This document shows positions 19,201 through 27,168 of a stretch of DNA of 64,000 nt, piece by piece. Source of the DNA: Natronorubrum halalkaliphilum (GTDB taxonomy: Archaea; Halobacteriota; Halobacteria; Halobacteriales; Natrialbaceae). Below the pieces are notes generated by a model. That model ran no database searches and was not told the origin of the DNA. It worked only from the letters and a program-made list of their open reading frames with translations. The position numbers and the translations under genes were made by a program. Each line of letters opens with the position of its first letter. The first letter of the stretch is position 1. The stretch lies in the NCBI RefSeq assembly GCF_009834785.1, contig NZ_WUYX01000044.1:53435-117434 (forward strand), given 5' to 3'.

Positions 19201-20775
19201 TTAGTCGTCTGCGGTCGATCGTTCGATGCCCTCGAGACCCGGAATCCCCTCGACACCCATCGACGCCAGTTCGCGTTTGAGTTCCTGTTCGTCCTCGACG
19301 TTCTGGGAGAGCTCCATGGACTGTGCGAAGTTCTTCACGAGTCCACAGTTCGGCCCCTCGGGCGTCTCCGAGGGACCGATACGACCCCACTGGGTCGCGT
19401 GCAGGTCCCGCGCTTCGAAGTGGGGCTGGCTCCGCGAGAGCGGACTGCGCAGTCGGCGAAGGTGAGAGAGTACACCCATGAAGTCCGTGCGGTCGACCAA
19501 CTGCGACACGCCGGAGCGGCCGCCGACCCAGTTGCCCGTCGCGATCGGGTGCTCGAGTCGCTCGGTCAGGACGTCCGAGCGGACGACCGTCGAGACCGAA
19601 AGGTTCCGGTTACGCATGTTAGCGCGCTCGAGCTGGTATTTGACGTCCCGTGCCAGCTTGTTCAGCGCGGTCCGGAACAGATCTTTCATCAGGTCGCCGC
19701 TGACCTTCAGCCGCTTGTTCGCGTAGTGGTCCTTGTCGTCGGATTCGCGTCGCCCGAGCGCGAGTTCGAAACAGGCCTCGGCCATCCGACAGAGGTAGTG
19801 GGCCTTGTTGATTCGGACGTCTTCCTCCTCGACGCCGTCCTCGTGGAGGTGTGGCAGGAGGTAGCGATCGATAACGTAGTTGGCGCGTTTGAGCTGGTAG
19901 TTCTTGCCCTGGCCCGACGCGACGCGTTTTCCGAGTTCCTCGATCGCCTCCTCTTCGCTCTGGACCTCGGCTTCCTCGAGGTTCTCGAGCATGTACTTGA
20001 CGACCTCGGGGTCGTTCGAGACCTTGTGAACGATCTCCTCGTCGCTCTCGAGGCCGAGTGCTCGCACGAGCGTGACGAAGTTGATCGAACCCGAGACCGA
20101 CGGGAACGAGACCTCGAGCAGGCCGTCGCGGGTCCGCTCACAGAGTACGAGCGCGCGGTAACCACGGCGCTGAGAGAAGGTCTTTGCGACCTGAATCTCG
20201 TCGCCGTACTTGGTGTCGTACTCCGCGAGGATCTTGTTGGGTGCGAGGTCCTCGCTGGTCATCAGCACCCGCTCGGAGCCGTTGACGATGAAGTAGCCGC
20301 CCGGATCTGCAGGGTCTTCGCCGATCTCGATGAGTTCCTGATCGGAGAAGCCGGCAATGTTACACTTGTCGGAGCCGACCATGATCGGCATCCGGCCGAT
20401 CTTCGTCTCGGTCGAGTCAACGACGCGCTCGTCGCCTTCCTCGCCCTTGACGATCGAGAGCTCCATGAACACCGGCGCGGAGTAGGTGATGTTGCGCAGG
20501 CGAGCCTCCTGTGGATACAGCAGTTCTTCGGAGCCGTCTGCCTCCCGAACGCGTGGGGTCACGACACGAACGTCGCCCAGTTCGACGTGGACCGGTTCCT
20601 CGCCCTCCTTGTCACCGATGTCGGTATCGATCGTTTCTTTCTCGTCGACTACCTCCTGCATCCCCCGGTTGAGGAAGGCGTTAAACGAGCGGTAGTGGTG
20701 TTCGGCGATCCGCTCTTTCGAGAAGTAATTGCGCGAAATCTCTCGTCGTTTGTCTCGGTTGAGTTCTATTGACAT
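19201..20775 (-). CDS. rpoB2: DNA-directed RNA polymerase subunit B''
   Basis: Rpo2N, 524 residues, N-terminal half of the second-largest subunit, with the lobe and protrusion regions (GYFIVNGSERVLMTSEDLAPNK near 150-175) and the fork region GRSGVSQLVDRTDFMGVLSHLRRLRSPL near 425-455, followed by ETPEGPNCGLVKN. Its start abuts the rpoH stop (adjacent bases), so translation is probably coupled. Confidence 0.98.
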   Translation of the reverse strand: MSIELNRDKRREISRNYFSKERIAEHHYRSFNAFLNRGMQEVVDEKETIDTDIGDKEGEEPVHVELGDVRVVTPRVREADGSEELLYPQEARLRNITYSAPVFMELSIVKGEEGDERVVDSTETKIGRMPIMVGSDKCNIAGFSDQELIEIGEDPADPGGYFIVNGSERVLMTSEDLAPNKILAEYDTKYGDEIQVAKTFSQRRGYRALVLCERTRDGLLEVSFPSVSGSINFVTLVRALGLESDEEIVHKVSNDPEVVKYMLENLEEAEVQSEEEAIEELGKRVASGQGKNYQLKRANYVIDRYLLPHLHEDGVEEEDVRINKAHYLCRMAEACFELALGRRESDDKDHYANKRLKVSGDLMKDLFRTALNKLARDVKYQLERANMRNRNLSVSTVVRSDVLTERLEHPIATGNWVGGRSGVSQLVDRTDFMGVLSHLRRLRSPLSRSQPHFEARDLHATQWGRIGPSETPEGPNCGLVKNFAQSMELSQNVEDEQELKRELASMGVEGIPGLEGIERSTADD

Positions 20776-21003
20776 TTATTCCACCACGAGCCGATAGATG
20801 ATCGCTTCATCGGTTGTCCGTGAGTTCCGAACGATTTTGATGACGTCTCCGATCTCCGCCTCGTCCGGCAGGGCGGAATCGTTGCGCTTGATTTTCGGCA
20901 GGTCTGTGCGGTCGATGTCGTACTCGGAGAGCACCTCCTCGAGGGCCTCCTCCTCGAGAACGGTGTGCTCCGGAACGAGTTCGTGTTGGCTTACGTCTAC
21001 CAT
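20776..21003 (-). CDS. rpoH: DNA-directed RNA polymerase subunit H
   Basis: Rpo5, 75 residues, homologue of the C-terminal domain of eukaryotic RPB5. Recognised by [21 protein letters not shown] and the [13 protein letters not shown] segment, which contacts downstream DNA and the jaw. First gene of the rpoH-rpoB2-rpoB1-rpoA1-rpoA2-nusA-rps12-rps7 operon, as expected in archaea, so the promoter should lie in the gap between 21004 and the tRNA-Asp gene. Confidence 0.97.
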   Translation of the reverse strand: MVDVSQHELVPEHTVLEEEALEEVLSEYDIDRTDLPKIKRNDSALPDEAEIGDVIKIVRNSRTTDEAIIYRLVVE

Positions 21004-21334
21004 GTGTTAGGGTTGGTGTGCGTGTCGGCTATCGGGAGAGAAGCGGCTGTCACGAGATACTACAGGCAGATACCGGCGGGACGCATTTAACGGTTTCTAA
21101 CTCGCCTCAGAAGCACGGCTATCCGACCGGGGGCGAACCTGACCGGAGGGACCGATCACATCCGACAGTACCCCAGTATCAGTTAAATTCCTTGTGGAGC
21201 ATGCGATAAAGTGGCACAGATACGGAGGTGAAACCCGGCGACTCGAGCGTATTTCGTGGCCCGATTCACCGTACCATACGGGGGTCAATTGGAAAGCCTT
21301 AATACTCCGACGGGGGAACGAAGAGTTGCAGGTT
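21004..21334. other. intergenic region upstream of rpoH and tRNA-Asp
   Basis: Divergent gap that must hold the rpoH promoter (reverse) and the tRNA-Asp promoter. CCTTAATAC at 21297-21305, about 30-38 bases before the tRNA, is the likely TATA region of the tRNA and is repeated before the second copy. No protein-like frame is seen. Confidence 0.5.
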
Positions 21335-21475
21335 GCCCGGGTGGTGTAGTGGCCCATCATACAACCCTGTCACGGTTGTGACGCGGGTTCAAATCCCGCC
21401 TCGGGCGTCTTCTTCCGCGAACAATACCCTCGAGCGACGCGTGGCGTATACCCAATCGTGAGCGAATCAAACGAA
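21297..21475 (+). repeat. 179-base direct repeat, copy 1 (with tRNA-Asp)
   Basis: Aligns without gaps to 21929-22107 at a fixed offset of 632 bases. I count 7 differences in 179 bases, mostly downstream of the tRNA. The repeat includes the promoter, the tRNA and about 68 bases of 3' flank, so the whole transcription unit was duplicated. Confidence 0.9.
21335..21407 (+). tRNA. tRNA-Asp (GTC), copy 1
   Basis: Reads GCCCGGG for the acceptor stem, D-arm, anticodon arm with loop CTGTCAC (anticodon GTC) and T-arm with GGTTCAAATCC, then pairs CTCGGGC and discriminator G. 73 bases, no intron, CCA not encoded. All stems pair, with one G-U pair in the acceptor stem. Confidence 0.97.
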
Positions 21476-21966
21476 AACAAGGGATTCGAAAACAACGAGT
21501 CGGACGCCCGGACCGGTCGAACGGAGTGAGACCGCGGCCCCGAACGTCTCTACCGCGAACATCGCTACTGGGTCCAAATCCCGCCTCGCGTTTCTATCGA
21601 CGCTACGTCTCGAGAGCGCAGTTATACTGTCGGACAGACGTCAATACGACGCCGATCGTGAATTCGGGGTCGTCGGCACGGTGACGACCCCAGCAAGACG
21701 ATCGGATTCACGTAGTTCTGTTCAACAGTATTAGATGCAAAGCACTGGAGCATCACCGAAATAGCAGTGACAATTTCAGTTACGGGCAAACCAACGTGGT
21801 GATTTCCTACTGTGAGATCGTACCAGAAGGACGGTCTGAGAACGTCCGATCACGGCCTCCGAACACGAAACGTAGGGACGGAGTGACGGTCGTGTCACTG
21901 AACGATGAGAGCAGGTAGAGAGCAAAACCCTTAATACTCCGACGGGGAAACGAAGAGTTGCAGGTT
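21408..21966. other. spacer between duplicated tRNA-Asp genes
   Basis: About 560 bases without a supported gene. The only structures seen are the tRNA 3'-end relic near 21570 and the left part of the second direct repeat from 21929. No integrase or transposase remnant is recognisable. Confidence 0.5.
21570..21588 (+). repeat. relic of tRNA-Asp 3' end
   Basis: GGGTCCAAATCCCGCCTCG matches the T-arm and start of the 3' acceptor strand of the flanking tRNA-Asp genes with one change (T to C). The rest of a tRNA is missing. Such fragments are typical attachment-site leftovers after integration into a tRNA gene. Confidence 0.6.
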
Positions 21967-22107
21967 GCCCGGGTGGTGTAGTGGCCCATCATACAACCCT
22001 GTCACGGTTGTGACGCGGGTTCAAATCCCGCCTCGGGCGTCTTCTTCCGCGAACAATATCCTCAAGCGACGCGTAGCGTATACCCGCTCGTGAGCGGATC
22101 AAACGAA
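21929..22107 (+). repeat. 179-base direct repeat, copy 2 (with tRNA-Asp)
   Basis: Second copy of the repeat at 21297. The flank after the tRNA has collected most of the differences, which suggests that the tRNA itself is conserved by selection or gene conversion. Confidence 0.9.
21967..22039 (+). tRNA. tRNA-Asp (GTC), copy 2
   Basis: Identical over its 73 bases to the tRNA-Asp at 21335, with its own CCTTAATAC promoter region. Both copies look functional. Confidence 0.97.
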
Positions 22108-22121
22108 GGTTCGAAGATTCG

Positions 22122-22328
22122 CTATAGTAACAACTGGAACTGTTTATACACCTATCGTACTCGCTCACGGGTCGGCCACTCCCCGTCTGCTCACGGCGGC
22201 GTGCCGCCGTTCGCACGGTTCGCGGGATCGTTGATCCCGCGCTATTCGCGTCTCCGCGGTTCTCGCGTCCTCAAACCGCGCTCCCGTCGTGCGATCCGGT
22301 GTACACTGACTTCCAGCGGCTACCATCG
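22122..22328. mobile_element. MITE-like element, long form (CTATAGTA ends)
   Basis: Starts CTATAGTAACAACTGGAACT and ends with a diverged inverted copy (CACTGACTTCCAGCGGCTACCATCG). The same ends enclose the 86-base element at 43732. Here about 120 extra bases lie inside, GC-rich and full of small palindromes. No transposase is encoded, so it would have moved in trans. Its right end is 38 bases before the nuclease-like gene and may have altered that gene's promoter or start. Confidence 0.65.
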
Positions 22329-22365
22329 CCGATGGTTTTTATCGGATAACAGCGCCAACTGTCGG

Positions 22366-22779
22366 GTGCGCAATTCGAAGGATGTGGGCGATGAAACCGA
22401 GTCGAAGGCGCTTTCGACGCTAATCGAGTGTGGATACAGCGTCTCGATACCGTTCGGCGATAACGATAGCTACGACCTTATCGTGGAGGACGATGGTGAC
22501 CTCTATCGCGTTCAGTGTAAGACGGGTTGGTCCAACAAAGACGAGACAATGCGGTTTAATACTCATTCTCAGACGGCGAAAGGAGGAGCGTATCACGAAC
22601 GTTCATACCACGGCGATATCGACGCATTTCTGGTCTATTACCCGGAAAACAGTGCGTTCTATTGGATCGACACAACTGATGCGACCGAGCAAAAGATGGA
22701 ACTCCGGTTCGAATCCGAGATCGATCACCCATCGATAAACTGGGCGGAACGATACGAGTTCGACGGGGAGATACCCTAG
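22366..22779 (+). CDS. PD-(D/E)XK nuclease-like protein
   Basis: 137 residues from GTG 22366; the open frame reaches further back, but that part lies in the MITE. Family resemblance is to the small group I intron-associated type PD-(D/E)XK proteins of haloarchaea: KDVGDETESKALSTLIECGY at the start, then PFGDNDSYDLIVEDDGDLYRVQCKTG, giving the metal motif Asp (SYDL) and QCK (VQCKTG). The C-terminal part FLVYYPENSAFYWID is typical of the fold. A TTTTTATC box 25-30 bases before the GTG supports a leaderless start. DNA or RNA cleavage is inferred. It lies next to a duplicated tRNA gene, a usual place for such mobile-associated genes. Confidence 0.7.
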   Translation: MRNSKDVGDETESKALSTLIECGYSVSIPFGDNDSYDLIVEDDGDLYRVQCKTGWSNKDETMRFNTHSQTAKGGAYHERSYHGDIDAFLVYYPENSAFYWIDTTDATEQKMELRFESEIDHPSINWAERYEFDGEIP

Positions 22780-22829
22780 TTACGCCCCGCGTGACAGTGA
22801 CGACCGGAAGCAGCCGGTACTCGAAAACA

Positions 22830-22841
22830 CTAATTATTTAG
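22830..22841. promoter_or_regulatory. CTAA-N4-TTAG site upstream of Bat-type gene
   Basis: CTAATTATTTAG lies 52 bases before the Bat-type regulator start. Two more CTAA-N4-TTAG sites occur just behind the same gene (25186 and 25217). It may be the TATA region itself or an operator of the regulator. Confidence 0.35.
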
Positions 22842-22893
22842 TATCTACTCCGTATTCCATCAGAAGACTACAGCAACTGCCGCCACCGCTACA

Positions 22894-25008
22894 ATGACGA
22901 AACCGATCACCGTCCTCATCGTGGATAACGAACCGGGGTTTGCCAACCTCGCCGGCGAGATGCTCGAGCGCGAACGCGACTCGATCGTCGCCGAGTCAGC
23001 AACGAAGGCCGAGGAGGCTCTCGAGGCGCTCGAGAATCGCCAGATCGACTGTATCGTAAGCGATTACGAGATGCCGACGATGACCGGCCTCGAACTGCTC
23101 GAGCGAGTCCGCGACGTAGATCCGGATCTACCGTTTATCCTCTTTACCGGACGAGGGTCCGAAGAGATCGCCAGCGAGGCAATCGCTGCGGGCGTAACCC
23201 AGTATCTCCAGAAGGAGGCCGGGAAAGAGCAGTACGCGCTGCTTGCAAACCAGATTACGAACGCAGTTTCCCAGTACCGGACCGAGACGGAACTGCGCGA
23301 GAGCGAGCGCCGCTACGAGCGGACGTTGACGACCCTCCACGAGACGACGCGAGATCTGATGCGTGCGGGCACGAAGCGCGAAATTTACCAGTCGGCGGTC
23401 GAAACGGCGGGCGAAATTCTCGACGTCTCCGTCGCCGCAGCGTACACGTTCGAACCGACGGCGGGCATCCTCGAACACGCGGCATCGACCCGAGAGTCAC
23501 GGGAGTTCGCCGATCCGGAGATGCAGTTCGAGCACGGCGAGGGACTCGTCTGGGACGTGTTTTCGGAGGGCGAGAGTAGCTACTACGAAGATGTGACACG
23601 CGAGTCCGAGACACCGGCCGGCAAAACGCCGAGTCGGAGCGAGTTGATCGTTCCGCTCGGCACTCACGGCGTGTTAGTCGCAGGGACGGAGGACATCGAC
23701 GGTTTCGACGAGACGATGAGCGAGTTGCTACACATCCTGGCGGCGAACACGGAGGCGGCACTCGACCGTGCTGAACGCGAGCAACTGCTTCGAGAGCACG
23801 ACCGAACGCTCACCCAGCAAAACGAGGAGTTGACACGACTGAACCACACCAACGAAATCGTTCGCGAGATCAACCACGGCGTCGCACAGGCATCGACGCG
23901 GACGGAGATCGAGACGACGGTGTGTGAGCGATTGGCCGAAACCGAGCGCTACTGTTTCGCCTGGATCGCTGCGAGCGACGACGACCCACCGGAGCCGACG
24001 TCCTGGGCGGGCGTCGACGCGGCGTTTATCGATCAGATTCGAGCGGACGGAAACCGCGCTCCCGAGATCGAACTGGTCAGGGAGACGGTCGAAACCGAAC
24101 GCGTGCAGGTCGTACAGAACGTTCTCGAGGCCGACGGCTGGGATCGCCGGCGAAAGGAGGCGTTGACCTACGGCTATCAGACCGTCCTCGCCGTCCCCCT
24201 CGCCGACGACGATCGTCGATACGGCGTCTTGCTCGTCCACGTACCGGGAGCCGATTCGATCGGCGACAGCGAGCGAGCGGTACTCGGCGAACTCGGCGAG
24301 ACGATCGGCCACGCGATCCGATCGGTCGAACGCACGCGGGCGATGTTGACGGACAGCCGTCTCGAACTCGAACTCGCGTGTCAAGACTCTCGACTCCTGC
24401 TCAATCGGCTCGCCGATCGGGTGGACGGAGCGGTCACAATCGAGGGCGTGATCGACCGGGACGATGAGGTCGTCATGTTCGTCAGCGCCCCGACGACGGC
24501 GGACCTCGCCTCGTTCGACCAGTGGGCGTCGATCGAGACGCTGTCGGTCGTTTCCGAGGGCGAAGACGAAATCCTGTTCGAGGTGACGGTAACCTCGTCA
24601 CCATTTTTGGATATCCTGCGGACCTACGACGTTCAGTTGCGGACCGCGACGGCTCAAGACGGGATGTCGACGCTCGTCCTCGAGGTGCCCCAGCGGGTCG
24701 AGACCCGGTCGTTAATCGAGGCGATCAGGGAGAGGTATCCCGAGACGGAACTCGAGGCACGGCGCGAAACGACCAGTGCGCGGTCGGCCCGACAGCTCGA
24801 TACGCACCTCGAGGAGCGACTCACCAGCAAGCAGTTCGCGGCGTTACAGGCGGCACATTACAGCGGATTCTTCGAATGGCCACGAGAGAGCACGGGCGAG
24901 GATCTGGCGGACGCGCTCGACATCTCGTCACCGACCTACCATTATCACTTGCGCGCAGCCGAGCGAAAGCTCGTGACGCTCGCGTTCGACGGACAGTCCA
25001 GGAAGTAG
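22894..25008 (+). CDS. Bat-type regulator: receiver, GAF domains, HTH_10
   Basis: 704 residues. Residues 1-125 are a complete receiver domain (acidic pocket Asp11/Glu13, phospho-site Asp57 in VSDYEMP, Lys107). GAF-like domains follow at about 150-295 and 325-490, separated by a coiled segment (RTLTQQNEELTRLNH). About 495-635 is the regulator domain that usually precedes the DNA-binding part, and 643-704 is the HTH_10 helix-turn-helix (LTSKQFAALQAAHYSGFF...DISSPTYHYHLRAAERKL). This is the architecture of bacterio-opsin activator-like proteins, thought to sense redox, light or small ligands. No PAS domain is evident and no cognate kinase lies beside it. CTAA-N4-TTAG palindromes flank the gene. 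Confidence 0.9.
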   Translation: MTKPITVLIVDNEPGFANLAGEMLERERDSIVAESATKAEEALEALENRQIDCIVSDYEMPTMTGLELLERVRDVDPDLPFILFTGRGSEEIASEAIAAGVTQYLQKEAGKEQYALLANQITNAVSQYRTETELRESERRYERTLTTLHETTRDLMRAGTKREIYQSAVETAGEILDVSVAAAYTFEPTAGILEHAASTRESREFADPEMQFEHGEGLVWDVFSEGESSYYEDVTRESETPAGKTPSRSELIVPLGTHGVLVAGTEDIDGFDETMSELLHILAANTEAALDRAEREQLLREHDRTLTQQNEELTRLNHTNEIVREINHGVAQASTRTEIETTVCERLAETERYCFAWIAASDDDPPEPTSWAGVDAAFIDQIRADGNRAPEIELVRETVETERVQVVQNVLEADGWDRRRKEALTYGYQTVLAVPLADDDRRYGVLLVHVPGADSIGDSERAVLGELGETIGHAIRSVERTRAMLTDSRLELELACQDSRLLLNRLADRVDGAVTIEGVIDRDDEVVMFVSAPTTADLASFDQWASIETLSVVSEGEDEILFEVTVTSSPFLDILRTYDVQLRTATAQDGMSTLVLEVPQRVETRSLIEAIRERYPETELEARRETTSARSARQLDTHLEERLTSKQFAALQAAHYSGFFEWPRESTGEDLADALDISSPTYHYHLRAAERKLVTLAFDGQSRK

Positions 25009-25182
25009 TGGGCCGAGCCGGAGATTGCTCCCTTCCCAACCGATGAGTCGTCTCGATGCTTGGCGATCCGCGATACTCCGTCGGTCTCTTCGATCCGACT
25101 CCCGCTTTTCGTTACCTCGAGTCGACTGCTGTACCATCGAGTGTGGAGTAGCTATTGGAGTGTGAATCCGCGTTTCGGTGAT

Positions 25183-25231
25183 TTTCTAAATAATTAGTAC
25201 TGCTGCCAACCAGCCACTAATTGATTAGAAA
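25183..25231. repeat. AT-rich inverted repeat with two CTAA-N4-TTAG sites
   Basis: TTTCTAAATAATTAGT (25183-25198) and ACTAATTGATTAGAAA (25216-25231) are inverted copies, 14 of 16 positions pairing, with a 17-base spacer. Each arm holds its own CTAA-N4-TTAG palindrome, the same word found before the Bat-type gene. It could be a double operator or a divergent promoter. Confidence 0.55.
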
Positions 25232-25288
25232 CCATAGTTAACCCCCATCAGTCCGTACCCATAGATGGCGATCTGCGTTAGTCTGTCG

Positions 25289-25313
25289 CCACCCCCAATC
25301 CCCCACCCCCCAC
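25289..25313. repeat. C-run; possible G-quadruplex on reverse strand
   Basis: Three runs of five to six C with single A or AAT spacers and a further CC make the reverse strand G6-T-G5-ATT-G5-T-GG. This could fold as a G-quadruplex in single-stranded DNA or RNA. It lies between convergent genes, about 80 bases before the end of the downstream gene. Confidence 0.45.
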
Positions 25314-25392
25314 TTTTCGCCGGTGTTACACCGTGAGCGAGAGCTCTCCCGATCGAGATCGGGCAGAGACGCGGCTACTGGACACGACAGGG

Positions 25393-26142
25393 TTACCGTG
25401 AGCCGACCGACTCCTCCCACTCGATCCAGTCCTGTTCCCAGCCGCGTCGCGATTCGGCGCGGCGCATCGCGTGTTCGCGATCCTCGCGGGTCATCCGGTT
25501 GCGTTCGACGGCACCCGACTGTTCTCCCTCGACCAGCAGCGGATCGAACGTGACGGCGTCGAACTCCGTTCGCTCGCCGTCGGCGTTGACCGCCTCGAGT
25601 CGCTGTTGCTGGGTTCCGCAGGGAAAGACGAGTCGACCGCGCTGAGTCAGTTGATCGAGCAGCGCCCGCGGGGGATCGACGGCGGCGGCCTCGAGCAGGA
25701 TGCGGTCGAACGGCGCGTACTCGGGCAGCCCGTTCGCGCCGTCACGCCGGTCGACGAGCACGCCCTCGTACCCCGCTCGAGCGAGGTTTTGTCGGGCTTC
25801 GACGACGAGCGGTCGGGAGATATCGACGGCGTGGACGTTCGTTTCGCCGACGACTTCCGCGACTACGGCGGCCGTATACCCGACGCCGGCACCGACGATC
25901 AGCACCGCTTCGTCGCCCTCGAGCGACAGCGCCTGCAGCAAGCGAGCGACCGTACTCGGGGCGAGCACGCGCGTGCCGAGGGCGTCGTGATCGCGATCGG
26001 CGTAGGCGGATCGGTCGTCCTCGAAGAATTCGTGTCGGGGAACGTCCCGCATCGCGACGGCGACGGTCTCGTCCTGTAGGACGTCCTTGGCGGCGGACTC
26101 GAGGCCGTCGACCATATCTTCTCGCAGTACCGCGGGGTCCAT
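25393..26142 (-). CDS. PIMT-like methyltransferase, divergent copy
   Basis: 249 residues with the protein-L-isoaspartate methyltransferase fold: MRDVPRHEFF (about 31-40), the SAM-binding loop LIVGAGVGYTAAV (81-93), and the C-terminal LLDQLTQRGRLVFPCG. The conserved GDGQTIS loop of true PIMTs, which helps bind the damaged peptide, reads GTRVLAPSTVA here (56-66). A charged C-terminal tail of about 50 residues is added. Most likely a SAM-dependent methyltransferase with changed or lost substrate. It lies 230 bases after the canonical paralogue on the same strand, as in many haloarchaea. Confidence 0.75.
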   Translation of the reverse strand: MDPAVLREDMVDGLESAAKDVLQDETVAVAMRDVPRHEFFEDDRSAYADRDHDALGTRVLAPSTVARLLQALSLEGDEAVLIVGAGVGYTAAVVAEVVGETNVHAVDISRPLVVEARQNLARAGYEGVLVDRRDGANGLPEYAPFDRILLEAAAVDPPRALLDQLTQRGRLVFPCGTQQQRLEAVNADGERTEFDAVTFDPLLVEGEQSGAVERNRMTREDREHAMRRAESRRGWEQDWIEWEESVGSR

Positions 26143-26320
26143 AGTCGAGATATCGCTGCGGTGGTTATCAATGACGCGCTTGCGCCACCCGGTCTGGGGT
26201 CGCGAATTCGACTGCTATCTGCGGGTTACGCTGGGTCGATGCGTCGATGGGGGACTCGTATATACTACGGCGAGTCCCGTGTCTCGAGTGCCGACTGATC
26301 AGTTCCCGGTCGTGTCCGCC

Positions 26321-26369
26321 AGTCTCCGGCCTTCGGTCTCCGGTCTCCGATCGTTGGTCTCCCGTCTCC
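26321..26369. repeat. short imperfect tandem repeat (GGTCTCCG unit)
   Basis: Five to six copies of GTCTCCG with 1-7 base spacers, directly behind the pcm stop on the opposite sense. May be a replication-slippage tract; no protein is encoded. Confidence 0.55.
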
Positions 26370-26372
26370 GAG

Positions 26373-27038
26373 CTAGCCGCGCATCTCGACGAACCGAACC
26401 CCGCCGTGTTCCTCGCGCTCGAGCGTTCCGTCCTCGCGTTTCGTGGCTTCGACGAGCGTCTGGAAGCCGGAGCCGATGGGTGCGAGCAGTCGGCCGCCGG
26501 GCCGGAGCTGGTCGACGACCGGATCAGGAAACTCGGGTGTGGCACACGTGAAGTAGGCCGCGTCGTACGGTGCGTACTCGGACCAGCCGTCGCGACCGTC
26601 GCCGATTCGGATCGACACCTCGTCGTACCCCGCCCGTGTGAGTTGATCGCGAGCTTCGGCGGCGAGTTCGTCGCTGTACTCGACGCTGTAGACGTGCTCC
26701 GAGCCGACCATTTCGGCCGTGACTGCGGCGTGATACCCGCACCCGGTGCCGATCTCGAGGACGTCGTCACCGGGCGCTACGTCGAGTTTGTCGGCTATGA
26801 TTGCGACCATGTGCGGCGCGCTGATCGTCTGGCCGTCACCGATCGGCAGTGGCCGGTCCGCGTAGGCGCTGTTTCGACGGTCCGGCGGGACGAAAGCGTG
26901 GCGCGGGACGGACGCGAGCGCCTCGAGCACCCGATCGTCGGCAACCCGTGAAGCGACGGTCTGGACCATTCGCTTGCGAGCGGACTCGTAGTCGTCGTCG
27001 GTAGCGCCGTCGGAATCAGAGGTGAATCGATCGAACAT
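26373..27038 (-). CDS. pcm: protein-L-isoaspartate O-methyltransferase
   Basis: 221 residues. It repairs isoaspartyl residues in aged proteins using SAM. The start MFDRFTSDSD is chosen over a longer frame because the upstream part overlaps no conserved sequence. Motifs: SVPRHAFVPPDRR (about 43-55), GDGQTISAPHMVA (67-79) for substrate and SAM binding, VLEIGTGCGYHAAV (93-106) as motif I, and GGRLLAPIG near the C-terminus. It precedes the divergent paralogue and follows the zinc protein gene on the same strand after about 130 bases. Confidence 0.93.
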   Translation of the reverse strand: MFDRFTSDSDGATDDDYESARKRMVQTVASRVADDRVLEALASVPRHAFVPPDRRNSAYADRPLPIGDGQTISAPHMVAIIADKLDVAPGDDVLEIGTGCGYHAAVTAEMVGSEHVYSVEYSDELAAEARDQLTRAGYDEVSIRIGDGRDGWSEYAPYDAAYFTCATPEFPDPVVDQLRPGGRLLAPIGSGFQTLVEATKREDGTLEREEHGGVRFVEMRG

Positions 27039-27168
27039 GCTCGAGTCTATTCGCTCGCTGACAATAGGCTGTGGGGCACCATGTGAATGCCCTGCAAACG
27101 CGAACGACCGTTCAAAATTAGAGCGCCGGACGCTCCCTCGAGAATCCGTCGAATCGGAACCGAGTCGA

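Larger units (their letters stand above)
25009..25392. other. intergenic region between convergent genes
   Basis: 384 bases without a supported gene, holding an inverted AT-rich repeat and a C-run (listed separately). Both neighbours end here, so AT-rich promoter-like words in the middle have no obvious gene to serve. Confidence 0.5.

Noticed and set aside
21297..22107. Duplicate tRNA-Asp as an assembly artefact
   Set aside because: The two units differ in 7 positions and have different flanks, so they are real separate copies.
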